Below, in pieces: positions 24,789 through 34,433 of a stretch of 57,249 bases of DNA. Origin of the DNA: an uncultured Lachnospiraceae bacterium (GTDB lineage Bacteria; Bacillota; Clostridia; Lachnospirales; Lachnospiraceae); NCBI GenBank assembly GCA_951801955.1, contig CATOOV010000017.1:1-57249 (forward strand), in the 5' to 3' direction. Below the pieces are notes generated by a model, which worked only from the letters and a program-made list of their open reading frames with translations, was not told where the DNA came from and did no database searches. Position numbers and translations under genes: made by a program. Every line of letters starts with the position of its first letter. The stretch's first letter is position 1.

Positions 24789-27700
24789 ATGAGAATGAAA
24801 AAAGTGTTGGCAGGAATACTTGCCGCAGCAATTGCAGTAACGGGACTACCGGCCCAGCAGCTTTATGTGCAGGCAAAGACGGTAGAAGAAGTATCACAGA
24901 AAGAAGAATCACAATCGGAAAATGCCCCGGTTTTGGATTTGAAATTTGAGGATAATCTTACAGATTCTTCTTCCAATGGGGCTCAGGTGGCATCAAGCAA
25001 AGGAGTAGCCTATACAGATGGAGTAAATGGTCAGAGAGCAGTTGTGTTGGATGGGAGTACCTGGTTAAATTTAGGAACCAGTGGAATACTCTCTCCCAGT
25101 AAACTGACACTTTCCTTCTGGATTAAGCCAAATGCAGTGATGTCAGGGGAACAGATTATTACCTGGAATAAAAATAATTGGAATGATGATGGCTGGTATG
25201 TATCTTCACTGAATGATACGACGCCATTGCTGCTGTGTGTAGGTTCAGGAGAGTACCAAATTCGCGTTACGGGAACAAGGAGTGAATTTTTCCCAGAGGG
25301 AAAATGGACACATATTGCATTGACTTATGACAGTGCAACGAAAAATGGCGCGATTTATCGGAATGGTGTGCTGCAGAAGGTAGAGAACAATGGGAATGGA
25401 AATGGGCTTATCGGACCTTGTGAGGGCGTACAAAAAGCGATCGGTTACAATGGACCAATCTATAACGATCCAAACTCTTTTTTAAATGCCAGTTTGGACG
25501 AATACCGCCTTTATGACCAGGTGCTTAACAGGGCAGATATTGTTGCAGCGTATGAAGAAAGCGGGCAGAAATTCTCTGCAGAGGAAAAAAGGGCTTTGGC
25601 ACAAAGTGATTTAGATGAGATTCGCATTGCAGATACCGCTGCAAAAAATATGCAGCTTCCCACGAAAGGGGTACAAGGTTCTGTGATAACATGGAGTTCA
25701 GATAAACCAGAGATACTTTCTGGTGAGGGCATTGTGAATCGTCCTGGATTGAATGAGCCTGACCAAACTGTGACATTAACAGCAAGTGTAAGTTTTGTTG
25801 GGGGAGAGACGGTAACAAAAAATTATCTGGTACTTGTAAAAGCTATTCAAGAAGGGGAAGATCCTTCTTTATTATTGGATTTGAAATTTGAAGGAAACTT
25901 AATAGATTCCTCTATTTATGGAAATGAAATTACGGCAAATAAACAGGAATCTTATGAAACAGGAAAAAAAGACCAGGCAATTGTCTTAGACGGGAGCAGT
26001 TGGCTGGAGCTTGGAACCAGTGGAATGTTTTCACCCAGTAAATTGACCCTTTCTTTCTGGCTGAAACCAAATCAGGATATGGGGAAGGGTGAACAGATTA
26101 TCGCTTGGAGCAAAGGGGTATTTAACAGTGATGGTTGGTATCTGTCTTCTTTTAATGCCGACACGCCCATTGCCCTATCTGTAGGAGCAGCCACAAGGGA
26201 TAGTAACGACCAGCCATATCAAATTGTGGTAGAAGGAACGAGAAGTGAGTTTTTTCCTCAGGGAGAGTGGACCCATATTGTTGTAACCTATGACAGCGAG
26301 ACGAAGGAAGGGGTAATTTATCGAAATGGGCTTCCACAGAAGACAAAAGTGAAATATAACATTACTGAGACAGCAAATGGCGTGATTGGCGCCTATTCCG
26401 GAGAAAAGGTAATTGGAAGTAATGGTCCGGCTTATCATAATACAGCATGCCTCAACGCATCGTTGGATGAATATCGACTCTACGACCAAGTATTTGAATT
26501 GGAGGAAGTGATTTCAGCATATGAAGAAGGCGGTACAAAATTGGATAGAAAAGCAGTGGCGCAAAGTATTTTGGATGCGCTTTCGATTCAACAAACGCCA
26601 GTTGTCAAGAACATCAGACTTCCAAAGACGGGAGAATATGGTTCTGCAATTACATGGACTTCTTCCCAGCCAGAGATTATCACAAATGATGGCAAAGTGA
26701 AAAAACGCCCACAGGCAGGCTCCCAGGATGCGGAAGTAACTTTTACCGCAGCTACGAGTTTTGCAGGAACTGAGGCAACAAAAGAGTTTACAGTAAAAGT
26801 AAAAGCACTGACAGAAGGCGAGAATCCTTCCCTGCTGTTAGATTTAAAATTTGAAGATAACCTTTTGGATTCTTCTGTCTATGGAAATGAAATAACAGCA
26901 GATAAACAGGAAACGTATGTGGCAGGCATTAAGGATAAAGCAATTTCCCTGGATGGAAATAATTGGTTAAGCCTTGGAACCAGTGAAATGTTTTCACCCA
27001 GTAAACTGACCCTGTCTTTCTGGCTGAAACCAGAGCAGGATATGGGGAAGGATGAACAGGTTATTGCATGGAGCAAGGGGGTATTTAATAGCGATGGCTG
27101 GTACTTGTCCTCTTTTAATGATAATACTCCCCTTGCACTGTCAGTAGGGGCAGCCACAAAAGGTGATAATGACCAGCCGTATCAGATTGTAGTGGAGGGG
27201 GCAAGGAGCGAATTTTTCCCCCAAGGAGAATGGACCCATATCGTGGTATCATACGACAGTGAGACAAAGGAAGGAGCAATTTATAAAAATGGCATTCCGC
27301 AGAAAACAACGGTAAAATATGAAATTACTGAGACGGCAAATGGAGTGGTTGAGGCATTTGAAGGTGAAAAGGTAATTGGAAGCAATGGACCAAAGTATAA
27401 TCACAAAGCCTGTTTGAGCGCAGCCTTGGATGAATATCGTATTTATGATAAGGTGCTTGGTTTGGAAGAGGCGATTACAGTTTATGAAGAGAGCGGATTG
27501 AAATTTGATAAAAAAGCAGTGGCGCAAAGGGATGCAGATGCGTTGGAACTTCCAGCTACTGCGACTGGAAAAATAACATTGCCGCAAAAGGGAGAATCTG
27601 GTTCTGTGATTACGTGGGAAACCTCTGACCCTGATACAATTTCCCTGGACGGAATGGTAACACGTCCAGAATCTGGAGAAGCAAAAACAGTCACTTTGAC

Positions 27701-30700
27701 AGCAATCGTTACCTTTGCAAATGGGGCAGAGGTAAAGAAAACATTTACAGTTACTGTAAAACCAAAGGCGCAGAAAAATCCAGATGCAATTGCAGATTGT
27801 GGGATTGAGAATGTAACATTGTCAGATGATTACCTGGTCAATGCAGCACAAAAGGAAAATAATTATTTGTTGAGTTTGAGTTCTCAAAAATTCCTGTATG
27901 AATTTTATCGGGTATCTGGTTTGAACCCGCCTACCAAAGAAGGATATCAGGGGTGGGAGAGAAGCAATGGGACAAATTTCCGCGGGCATACCTTTGGACA
28001 TTACATGTCTGCCCTTTCCCAAGCATATAAGGGTGCAAAAGATGCAGATACAGAGGCGGCATTGCTGTCTGAAATTAAGGATGCAGTGGAAGGGTTGAAA
28101 GTCTGCCAGGACGCCTACGCAGAAAAAAATCCTGCAAGCGCTGGGTATGTGTCTACATTTCGGGAAAGTATTTTAAATAAGACCGATGGAAGCGGAAGCA
28201 GTGATGAAAATGTGATTGTGCCCTGGTATAATCTCCATAAAGTACTTGCCGGACTGCTTGACATCTATACTTTTGTAGATGATAAGAAAATTGCAGGGGA
28301 AGCGCTTGGAATCGCAGAAGGTTTTAGTGAATATGTGTACCGCCGCTGCCTGAAACTGTCAGACAATAAGAAAATGTTAGAGGTGGAATATGGTGGTATG
28401 AATGAATCCCTTTATGAGATTTATGATATAACTGGAAATGAACATTTTAAAACTGCAGCACAGTATTTTGATGAAATAGCCTTGTTTGATGAGCTTGCAG
28501 CGAAAAAAGATGTATTAAGCGGAAAACATGCCAATACCACAATACCAAAGCTGATTGGCGCCCTAAAACGCTATACGGTATTTACAGAAAATGAGGAATA
28601 TCTTGGAGTGTTGACAGAGGCAGAAAAAAAGGAACTGGAAAAATATAAGACAGCGGCAGAGAACTTTTGGGATATTGTAATCAATCATCATACCTATATC
28701 ACAGGGGGAAACAGTCAGTCAGAGCATTTCCATGATGCAGATAAACTGTACTTTGATGCAACAAAGAGTGATTATGATGGTTCTTCCACTTGTGAGACAT
28801 GCAATACTTATAATATGTTGAAATTGTCCAGGGAGCTGTATAAGCTGACGAAGGATAAAAAGTATATGGACTATTATGAAAATACATATATCAATGCAAT
28901 CCTTTCCTCACAAAATCCAGAGACAGGAACAACAATGTACTTCCAGCCCATGGCACCTGGTTATAATAAGGTATTTAACAGGCCATTTGATGAGTTTTGG
29001 TGTTGTACAGGGACTGGAATGGAGAATTTCTCAAAGCTTGGAGACACCATTTATTTTACAGAAAAATCAGATGTATATGTAAACCTGTATTTCAGCAACA
29101 CTTTTGAATTTACAAAGCAGAATTTAAAATTAACGCAGAAAGCAAATATTCCCAATGAGGACGAGGTAACAATATCCGTTGAAGCTATAGATGGAACAAG
29201 CGTAACTGCTGGAACCAATCTGCGATTCCGCATACCAGACTGGATTGTGGGAGAACCTACAATTCTGTTGAATGGTACGAAACAGGCTATTACAGAAGAG
29301 AATGGCTATGCATTAGTATCAAACGTAAAAGCAAAAGATACACTGAAACTTACTTTCCCTATGGAAGTAAAGGCTTATGCAGCCCAGGATAACAAGGGAT
29401 TTGTGGCATTTCGCTATGGACCAGTAGTTCTTAGCACAGCACTTGGAACAAACAATATGGATGCCTCCAATCCAAATGGAATTTTAGTGCGTGTTGGAAC
29501 AAAGGATACTACCTGTAAGTCTGTGGTCACAGTCCAGAATATGACAGTGGAAGAATGGATGGAACAGGTGACAAAAAACCTTGTGCGGATTGAAGACAGC
29601 GAAGAGGGTATGGTGCAGTTCCAATTGAAAAATACGGATTCCCCAGAGTTAATTTATACCCCGCATTTTATGCGTTACAAAGAGCGGTATGGCCTGTATA
29701 TGATTTTTGAAGAAGCTGGTTCGCAGGCAAGCCAGGAGCGTATTCTCTCAAGGAAAGAGAAGCTTCGCGAGGAAGAGATGGCGATTGATACGCTTTCTAA
29801 TTTTGATGAAAATAACTCTGAGTTTGCAAAGAATCTCCACTATGACAAATCAAGTGTCGGAAATTATAATGGACGGCGCTACAGAGATGCACAGCCAACA
29901 GGATGGTTTAGCTATGACATGCAGGTCAACCCAGAGGCAGAATATAATTATCTGTTGTGTACTTGGTATTCGGGAGATAAAAACAGAAAATTTGATCTTT
30001 ATATTAATGAAGAGAAATTGCAGGCTATCCAAATAACAGATGCGGAAGGTGAAAATAATTTTTACATAGAAACCATTGAAATTCCAAAGAAATATTGGAG
30101 TACGCCAAATTATAAGAAAGATTCCACAGGAGAGTTTGTTCTGGATGGCAGTGGAAATAAAATTCCAATTGTAACGGTGAAATTTCAAGGAAATGGTTCC
30201 TCCCATGTGGGCGGGTTATATGGAATTACAACCACAGATACAAAAGAATACAGCCATAATCCCAATCTATCTGCCTTAAGTTTTGACAAAGGAACCCTTT
30301 CACCGGCATTTGCTGCAGAGACAAAGAATTATACGCTGAAGGTTCCGAAAGATACAGAATCTGTTTCTATGAAAGTATCTCCTAATACGCCGAGCGGCCT
30401 GATCCGTATAGGTGGTATGTTGATTGATGATGTCAGTGAGCGCCTGGTCATATTAACAGATGAAACAACAATGGTAACATTTACTGCGTCTGCACAAGAC
30501 CATACAACCACAACGGAGTATACGGTTTCCATTGTGAAATCAGAAGAGGAACCAGTAATTCCGGGACCTGGAAAAGCAGATAAGACAGAGCTTGTAAAAG
30601 CAATCAATACGGCAAACGAAAAGAAAACAGAAAAAGATAAATATACAGAAGACAGCTATCAAAAGTTTGAGACTGCTTTGGAGGCGGCAATCACAATCAA

Positions 30701-31928
30701 TGGCAAAGAAAATGCAAGCCAAGAAGAAGTAGACAAAGCAGCAAAGGATTTGAATACCGCAATCAATAGTTTGAAACAAAAAGGGGAACCCGTAACGCCG
30801 GGACCTGGAAAGGCAGATAAGACAGAGCTTGCTAAAGTAATCAATACGGCAAACGAAAAGAAAATAGAAAAAGATAAATATACAGAAGACAGCTATCAAA
30901 AGTTTGAGACTGCTTTGGAGGCGGCAATCACAATCAATGGCAAAGAAAATGCAAGCCAGGAAGAGGTAGATAAAGCAGCAAAGGATTTGAATACCGCAAT
31001 CAACAGCTTGAAGCAGAAAGGGGAACAAGGAACGCCAGACAAAGAGGCAGATAAGAGAAGGCTTGTAAAAGTAATCAATATAGCAAACGCTTTGAAGCAG
31101 AATAAGGATAAGTATACAGAGGAAAGCTTCCAGAGGTTGGAAGTAATGTTGGAAGTTGCAGTTAAAGTAAATGCTAAGGAAAAGGTAGGGCAAAAGATCG
31201 TCAATAGGGCAGTGAAGAATCTGCAAATTGCCATAAACAAACTAAAGGAGAAAGAAAAGCCAATAACTCCAGAACCGGTAGATTTCAGTGTATTAAGGAG
31301 GACCATCCAGTCAGCAGAGAAGTACAAGGCGGGTAATTATACAACAGCAAGCTACAAGGTATTAAAAACGGCATTGACAAAGGCAAAAAATGTTATAAAG
31401 GATAAAAACGCGACACAAGAGCAGGTTGACCAGGCAAACAGTAAGCTTAAGAAAGCAATTAAGGGGCTTGTGGAACTTAAGGTTGTGTCTACCAAGAAAA
31501 CAACACTAGGAGTGAAAGAAACGTATTCAGTAACTGCAAAAGGTTATACTTATACAACTTCGAATAACAAAATTGCAGCAGTGACCAGCAAAGGAAAAGT
31601 AACTGCAAAGAAAACTGGAAAAGCTACTATTAAAGCTATCAATAAAGAGGGTAAGGTAAAAGTATTTCATATTACTGTTAAAAAAGCGCCAAGTAAGATT
31701 GTAAAAGTCACGCCAGCAAAGAAAACATTGAAAAAAGGGAAAAAAGTTACTTTGAAGGTAACATTGCCCAAAGGAAGTGCGGGAACATGTACTTTTAAGT
31801 CCAGTAAGCCTAAGATAGCATCTGTAACTTCCAAAGGCGTGGTAACAGCTAAGAAGAAAGGAACAGCAAAAATTACAGTAAAGACTTATAACAACAAGAA
31901 AAAGACGGTTGCCATAAAAGTAAAATAA
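24789..31928 (+). CDS. Giant secreted beta-L-arabinofuranosidase (GH127/GH146-like) with LamG, FIVAR and Ig-like modules
   Basis: 2379 residues from the ATG at 24789 (AAGAAGGG upstream); an earlier in-frame TTG lacks a site. A Sec signal peptide ends near residue 30. Order: LamG-like domain (45-260), atrophied Ig-like; LamG (357-595), Ig-like; LamG (678-905), Ig-like; catalytic domain (about 1000-1640, with family C-terminal parts to about 1810); cadherin-like sandwich (1824-1915); four FIVAR three-helix repeats (1926-2230), the first two nearly identical with a 237-bp period; two Big_2 domains to the end. Catalytic and zinc residues of HypBA1 are matched: Glu1336 and Cys1338 (ETCNTYN), Cys1405 and Cys1406 (WCCTGTGMEN). 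There is no LPXTG sorting signal, so attachment would be non-covalent. It should release L-arabinose from plant glycans and so supply the operon at 12499. Confidence 0.9.
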   Translation: MRMKKVLAGILAAAIAVTGLPAQQLYVQAKTVEEVSQKEESQSENAPVLDLKFEDNLTDSSSNGAQVASSKGVAYTDGVNGQRAVVLDGSTWLNLGTSGILSPSKLTLSFWIKPNAVMSGEQIITWNKNNWNDDGWYVSSLNDTTPLLLCVGSGEYQIRVTGTRSEFFPEGKWTHIALTYDSATKNGAIYRNGVLQKVENNGNGNGLIGPCEGVQKAIGYNGPIYNDPNSFLNASLDEYRLYDQVLNRADIVAAYEESGQKFSAEEKRALAQSDLDEIRIADTAAKNMQLPTKGVQGSVITWSSDKPEILSGEGIVNRPGLNEPDQTVTLTASVSFVGGETVTKNYLVLVKAIQEGEDPSLLLDLKFEGNLIDSSIYGNEITANKQESYETGKKDQAIVLDGSSWLELGTSGMFSPSKLTLSFWLKPNQDMGKGEQIIAWSKGVFNSDGWYLSSFNADTPIALSVGAATRDSNDQPYQIVVEGTRSEFFPQGEWTHIVVTYDSETKEGVIYRNGLPQKTKVKYNITETANGVIGAYSGEKVIGSNGPAYHNTACLNASLDEYRLYDQVFELEEVISAYEEGGTKLDRKAVAQSILDALSIQQTPVVKNIRLPKTGEYGSAITWTSSQPEIITNDGKVKKRPQAGSQDAEVTFTAATSFAGTEATKEFTVKVKALTEGENPSLLLDLKFEDNLLDSSVYGNEITADKQETYVAGIKDKAISLDGNNWLSLGTSEMFSPSKLTLSFWLKPEQDMGKDEQVIAWSKGVFNSDGWYLSSFNDNTPLALSVGAATKGDNDQPYQIVVEGARSEFFPQGEWTHIVVSYDSETKEGAIYKNGIPQKTTVKYEITETANGVVEAFEGEKVIGSNGPKYNHKACLSAALDEYRIYDKVLGLEEAITVYEESGLKFDKKAVAQRDADALELPATATGKITLPQKGESGSVITWETSDPDTISLDGMVTRPESGEAKTVTLTAIVTFANGAEVKKTFTVTVKPKAQKNPDAIADCGIENVTLSDDYLVNAAQKENNYLLSLSSQKFLYEFYRVSGLNPPTKEGYQGWERSNGTNFRGHTFGHYMSALSQAYKGAKDADTEAALLSEIKDAVEGLKVCQDAYAEKNPASAGYVSTFRESILNKTDGSGSSDENVIVPWYNLHKVLAGLLDIYTFVDDKKIAGEALGIAEGFSEYVYRRCLKLSDNKKMLEVEYGGMNESLYEIYDITGNEHFKTAAQYFDEIALFDELAAKKDVLSGKHANTTIPKLIGALKRYTVFTENEEYLGVLTEAEKKELEKYKTAAENFWDIVINHHTYITGGNSQSEHFHDADKLYFDATKSDYDGSSTCETCNTYNMLKLSRELYKLTKDKKYMDYYENTYINAILSSQNPETGTTMYFQPMAPGYNKVFNRPFDEFWCCTGTGMENFSKLGDTIYFTEKSDVYVNLYFSNTFEFTKQNLKLTQKANIPNEDEVTISVEAIDGTSVTAGTNLRFRIPDWIVGEPTILLNGTKQAITEENGYALVSNVKAKDTLKLTFPMEVKAYAAQDNKGFVAFRYGPVVLSTALGTNNMDASNPNGILVRVGTKDTTCKSVVTVQNMTVEEWMEQVTKNLVRIEDSEEGMVQFQLKNTDSPELIYTPHFMRYKERYGLYMIFEEAGSQASQERILSRKEKLREEEMAIDTLSNFDENNSEFAKNLHYDKSSVGNYNGRRYRDAQPTGWFSYDMQVNPEAEYNYLLCTWYSGDKNRKFDLYINEEKLQAIQITDAEGENNFYIETIEIPKKYWSTPNYKKDSTGEFVLDGSGNKIPIVTVKFQGNGSSHVGGLYGITTTDTKEYSHNPNLSALSFDKGTLSPAFAAETKNYTLKVPKDTESVSMKVSPNTPSGLIRIGGMLIDDVSERLVILTDETTMVTFTASAQDHTTTTEYTVSIVKSEEEPVIPGPGKADKTELVKAINTANEKKTEKDKYTEDSYQKFETALEAAITINGKENASQEEVDKAAKDLNTAINSLKQKGEPVTPGPGKADKTELAKVINTANEKKIEKDKYTEDSYQKFETALEAAITINGKENASQEEVDKAAKDLNTAINSLKQKGEQGTPDKEADKRRLVKVINIANALKQNKDKYTEESFQRLEVMLEVAVKVNAKEKVGQKIVNRAVKNLQIAINKLKEKEKPITPEPVDFSVLRRTIQSAEKYKAGNYTTASYKVLKTALTKAKNVIKDKNATQEQVDQANSKLKKAIKGLVELKVVSTKKTTLGVKETYSVTAKGYTYTTSNNKIAAVTSKGKVTAKKTGKATIKAINKEGKVKVFHITVKKAPSKIVKVTPAKKTLKKGKKVTLKVTLPKGSAGTCTFKSSKPKIASVTSKGVVTAKKKGTAKITVKTYNNKKKTVAIKVK
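30561..31034 (+). repeat. 237-bp tandem repeat coding for FIVAR modules
   Basis: CCGGGACCTGGAAA recurs at 30561 and 30798, and the 79-codon units that follow are almost identical. The third and fourth modules downstream are diverged. The high identity points to a recent in-frame duplication and possible copy-number variation. Confidence 0.9.
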
Positions 31929-31933
31929 AAGGC

Positions 31934-31981
31934 ATTTTATCTCATCGGAGAAGAATCCCACTTCTATAAGTGGTGAGTACG
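31934..31981 (+). repeat. Structured repeat family R1, copy C (3'-truncated)
   Basis: TTTATCTCATCGGAGAAGA, then the hairpin CACTT-CTAT-AAGTG and GTGAGTAC. The left half matches copies A, B and E, but no right arm is present. Confidence 0.7.
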
Positions 31982-32014
31982 ACAAAAAGGCATTCTTGAA
32001 TGGTTTCCAGATCA

Positions 32015-32064
32015 AAACCCTGCGTTTCAGTAGAATATAATCTGCTGAAACGCAGGGTTTATTG
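32015..32064 (+). terminator. Terminator after the arabinofuranosidase gene
   Basis: AAACCCTGCGTTTCAG (32015-32030) and CTGAAACGCAGGGTTT (32045-32060) form a perfect 16-bp stem; ATTG follows the terminal T run. Confidence 0.85.
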
Positions 32065-32276
32065 TTCTCATATAGGAAATTCCTTCGAATTTGCTATATG
32101 AGAAAATAAATATGCGCACACGTACAAGAGGAACATATTGCTGAGCAACCGTGCGCGGCGCGGAACAAAAGATGCGTTGGCAAAAATAATTGGTCGCGGA
32201 GGTGCGTGGAACAAAAGATGTGTTGGAAAAAGAAATTGAGCGCGGAAGTGACTGAAACACACTTTTGTTCCATTAT
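32065..32276 (-). repeat. Composite repeat R5+R4, copy b (inverted)
   Basis: TTCTCATATAG (32065-32075) pairs with CTATATGAGAA (32094-32104). ATATGCGCAC, GTGCGCGGCGCGGAACAAAA, GATGCG and finally CACTTTTGTTC follow. The inverse of this is found at 36801. A segment containing GGAACAAAAGATG occurs twice in this copy. No gene is credible in the gap. Confidence 0.7.
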
Positions 32277-32340
32277 GGGATGTTACTCCAGGCTTGTAAA
32301 ATTTAAGGTCAATAGGCTGTTTTTTCTCATGATTCAAAAT

Positions 32341-32389
32341 AAACAGTATATAACACTTGACAATAGTTTTATACTGTTATATACTGTTT
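32341..32389 (+). promoter_or_regulatory. Promoter and inverted-repeat operator of the GntR-ABC operon
   Basis: TTGACA (32357-32362), 17 bases, TATACT (32380-32385). AAACAGTATATAAC (32341-32354) and GTTATATACTGTTT (32376-32389) are perfect 14-base complements that flank the -35 and cover the -10. This is a likely site for the GntR protein encoded next. Confidence 0.8.
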
Positions 32390-32408
32390 ACTATAAGGAG
32401 GTCAAAAC

Positions 32409-32780
32409 ATGAATATCATTATAAATGGTTCTCGGATGGTCCCCATATATGAACAGATTGTAGACCAGGTTAAACTTTTAATCCGAAATGGGGAACTGAA
32501 AGAGAATGATCATCTGCCCTCTGTCCGTGCGTTATCCAAAGAGCTGAAGATCAGTGCATTGACTGTGAAAAAGGCATATGACGCCTTGGAAACAGAAGGG
32601 TTTACGGTGACAGTCCATGGAAAAGGAACTTATGTTGCAGCAACAAATAAGGAACTTCTATTGGAGGAACAGAAAAAGGAACTGGAAGCGGATTTGGAAT
32701 TGGCAATCCAAAAGGGCAGAAGATATGGAATCAGTGATGAGGATATTAAGAGTTTGTTTCAGTTGATTTTGGAGGGTTGA
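32409..32780 (+). CDS. YtrA-type GntR regulator
   Basis: 123 residues. The winged helix is at 8-75 (IYEQIVDQVKLLIRNGEL, LPSVRALSKELKISALTVKK, GKGTYVAA). A short helical tail for dimerisation follows and there is no effector domain, the mark of the YtrA subfamily. Such proteins repress their own operon with its ABC transporter. An AAGGAGG site precedes the ATG. The 14-bp inverted repeat at the promoter is its probable operator. The ABC ATPase starts three bases after its stop. Confidence 0.92.
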   Translation: MNIIINGSRMVPIYEQIVDQVKLLIRNGELKENDHLPSVRALSKELKISALTVKKAYDALETEGFTVTVHGKGTYVAATNKELLLEEQKKELEADLELAIQKGRRYGISDEDIKSLFQLILEG

Positions 32781-32782
32781 CA

Positions 32783-33634
32783 ATGTTGAAGATTGAGAAT
32801 TTAAGAAAAAAGTATGAAAGTTTTTCCCTGGATTGTTCCATGCTTGTTAAGCCAGGCTGCGTAACAGGGCTTATTGGACAGAATGGCGCTGGAAAAAGTA
32901 CTACTTTTAAAGCAATTTTGGGGCTGCTCCATACAGACGGGGGAACAGTGACAATTTTGGGAAAAGATTTAAAAGATTTTAATGCAAAAGATAAGCAAAA
33001 CTTGGGAGTGGTTTTATCAGATTCGGGTTTTAGTGGATATTTGACTGCCAATGATGTGGTTCCGATTCTTGCCAGTCTTTATGAAAAATTTGACAAATTA
33101 TTTTTTGTGAAGCAGCTACAGCGTTTTGGGCTGCCAATGGATAAAAAGATCAGAGAATTTTCTACAGGTATGAAAGCAAAATTAAAGGTTCTTGCAGCTG
33201 TTTCCCATAAGCCAAAGCTATTGGTACTGGATGAACCTACCGTGGGGCTTGATGTGATTGCTAGGGATGAGCTGTTGGAAATGTTGCGGGACTTTATGGA
33301 AGAAGAGGAGGAGCGTTCTATCCTTATCAGCTCACATATTTCTGGGGATTTGGAAACGCTGTGCGATGACCTGTATATGATACACGAAGGGAAAATTATC
33401 CTGCATGAAGATACAGACGTCTTGTTAAGTGATTATGCCTTGATAAAAGTGAATGAAAGTCAGTATGCAGATTTGGATAAACAATATATTCTGCGGCATA
33501 AAAAAGAATATTTTGGTTATAGTTGCCTTACAAACCAGAAAGAATATTATTTAGAAAATTATCCGCAGATTGCGATAGAAAACGGAACGGTTGACGAGGT
33601 AATTACAATGATGGTTCGAGGTGTTGAAAAATGA
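32783..33634 (+). CDS. ABC transporter ATP-binding protein
   Basis: 283 residues from the ATG at 32783 (GGAGGG at 32771). Walker A GQNGAGKST, an ABC signature replaced by the variant FSTGMKAKL, Walker B LLVLDEPTVGLD and a switch His in SSHIS. The variant signature and about 70 extra C-terminal residues are typical of YtrB/BcrA-like exporters. It works with the permease that overlaps it by four bases. The operon type (GntR, ATPase, permease) is often linked to cell-envelope stress or peptide antibiotics; the substrate here is unknown. Confidence 0.92.
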   Translation: MLKIENLRKKYESFSLDCSMLVKPGCVTGLIGQNGAGKSTTFKAILGLLHTDGGTVTILGKDLKDFNAKDKQNLGVVLSDSGFSGYLTANDVVPILASLYEKFDKLFFVKQLQRFGLPMDKKIREFSTGMKAKLKVLAAVSHKPKLLVLDEPTVGLDVIARDELLEMLRDFMEEEEERSILISSHISGDLETLCDDLYMIHEGKIILHEDTDVLLSDYALIKVNESQYADLDKQYILRHKKEYFGYSCLTNQKEYYLENYPQIAIENGTVDEVITMMVRGVEK

Positions 33635-34284
33635 AAGGATTATTGATTAAGGATTTAAAATTGATGGCAAACCAGAAGAAATTTTTCCTGTTAGTTTTGT
33701 TAATTGCGGTAATGCAGGTTGGGGTGCTCAATGATACTACATTTATTATCAGTTATCTGACCTTTATTGCTTCTTTGTTTACTTTGACTACGATCAGTTA
33801 TGATGAATTTGACAATGGCAATGCATTTTTGTTTTCCCTTCCAATCACAAGAAGCAGGTATGTGGCAGAAAAGTATAGTTTTGGTTTAATTGTAGGAGGG
33901 GCAGCTTGGCTTTTATCCACACTAGTTGCTGTGATTGGCGGTGAAATCAGAAAGGTTCAAGGGGCAAGTGACACATTGATAATTGCTTTTGCCATTCTTC
34001 CAATTATCATTTTGATATTAGCCATAATGATTCCCTTCCAGTTAAAATTTGGCGGGGAAAAAGGGAGGACGGCTGCAATTGCAGCTACGGGCGTTGTGGT
34101 TGCAGTGGCAGTCCTTGCAGGAAAAATAGCAGATTTGATGCATTTTGACTTTGCAGCCCTGCTGGATCGCCTGCAGGCTATGGATTTGAAACGATCTGTT
34201 GCTGTTGTAATAGGGGCTTCAGTTGTGGCATATCTGCTGTCGTTTAAAATCAGTATTTCTATTATGGAAAAAAAGGAGTTTTAA
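33631..34284 (+). CDS. ABC-2-type permease
   Basis: 217 residues with six hydrophobic segments. The N-terminus MKGLLIKDLKLMANQKK and YDEFDNGNAFLFSLPITRSRYVAEKY fit the ABC2_membrane_5 family of small exporter permeases. It starts with an ATGA overlap on the ATPase gene, so the two should form one complex in the membrane. It is the last gene of the operon. No terminator is obvious before the next promoter. Confidence 0.9.
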   Translation: MKGLLIKDLKLMANQKKFFLLVLLIAVMQVGVLNDTTFIISYLTFIASLFTLTTISYDEFDNGNAFLFSLPITRSRYVAEKYSFGLIVGGAAWLLSTLVAVIGGEIRKVQGASDTLIIAFAILPIIILILAIMIPFQLKFGGEKGRTAAIAATGVVVAVAVLAGKIADLMHFDFAALLDRLQAMDLKRSVAVVIGASVVAYLLSFKISISIMEKKEF

Positions 34285-34361
34285 TGGTGAGGATGCTTGT
34301 TGCTTGGCTTTCGTTCAATATTTTGTTTTATAGGAGTTTTCATGGGAAGCCTGCCTGTTCA

Positions 34362-34389
34362 TTGACTTTGGCTTGAAATCGTGTATAAT
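34362..34389 (+). promoter_or_regulatory. Promoter of the Cache chemoreceptor gene
   Basis: TTGACT (34362-34367), 16 bases, TATAAT (34384-34389), 44 bases before the start codon. Confidence 0.8.
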
Positions 34390-34433
34390 GTAAGTTAGTA
34401 ATAGACATAGCAACTACATAGGATGGAGGTTTT

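Noticed and set aside
30540-31226. Minus-strand ORF of 228 codons opposite the FIVAR modules
   Set aside because: A shadow of the tandem repeats; Leu/Ile/Cys/Phe-rich composition from the complement of Lys/Glu codons, with no ribosome site.
32206-32412. Plus-strand ORF of 68 codons
   Set aside because: It starts in the R4 repeat and covers the GntR promoter and operator.
22876-34284. The BceRS-type kinase pair and the GntR-ABC exporter as one peptide-resistance module
   Set aside because: They are 8 kb apart, with the giant glycosidase gene, terminators and a self-contained GntR promoter between; no direct link can be shown.
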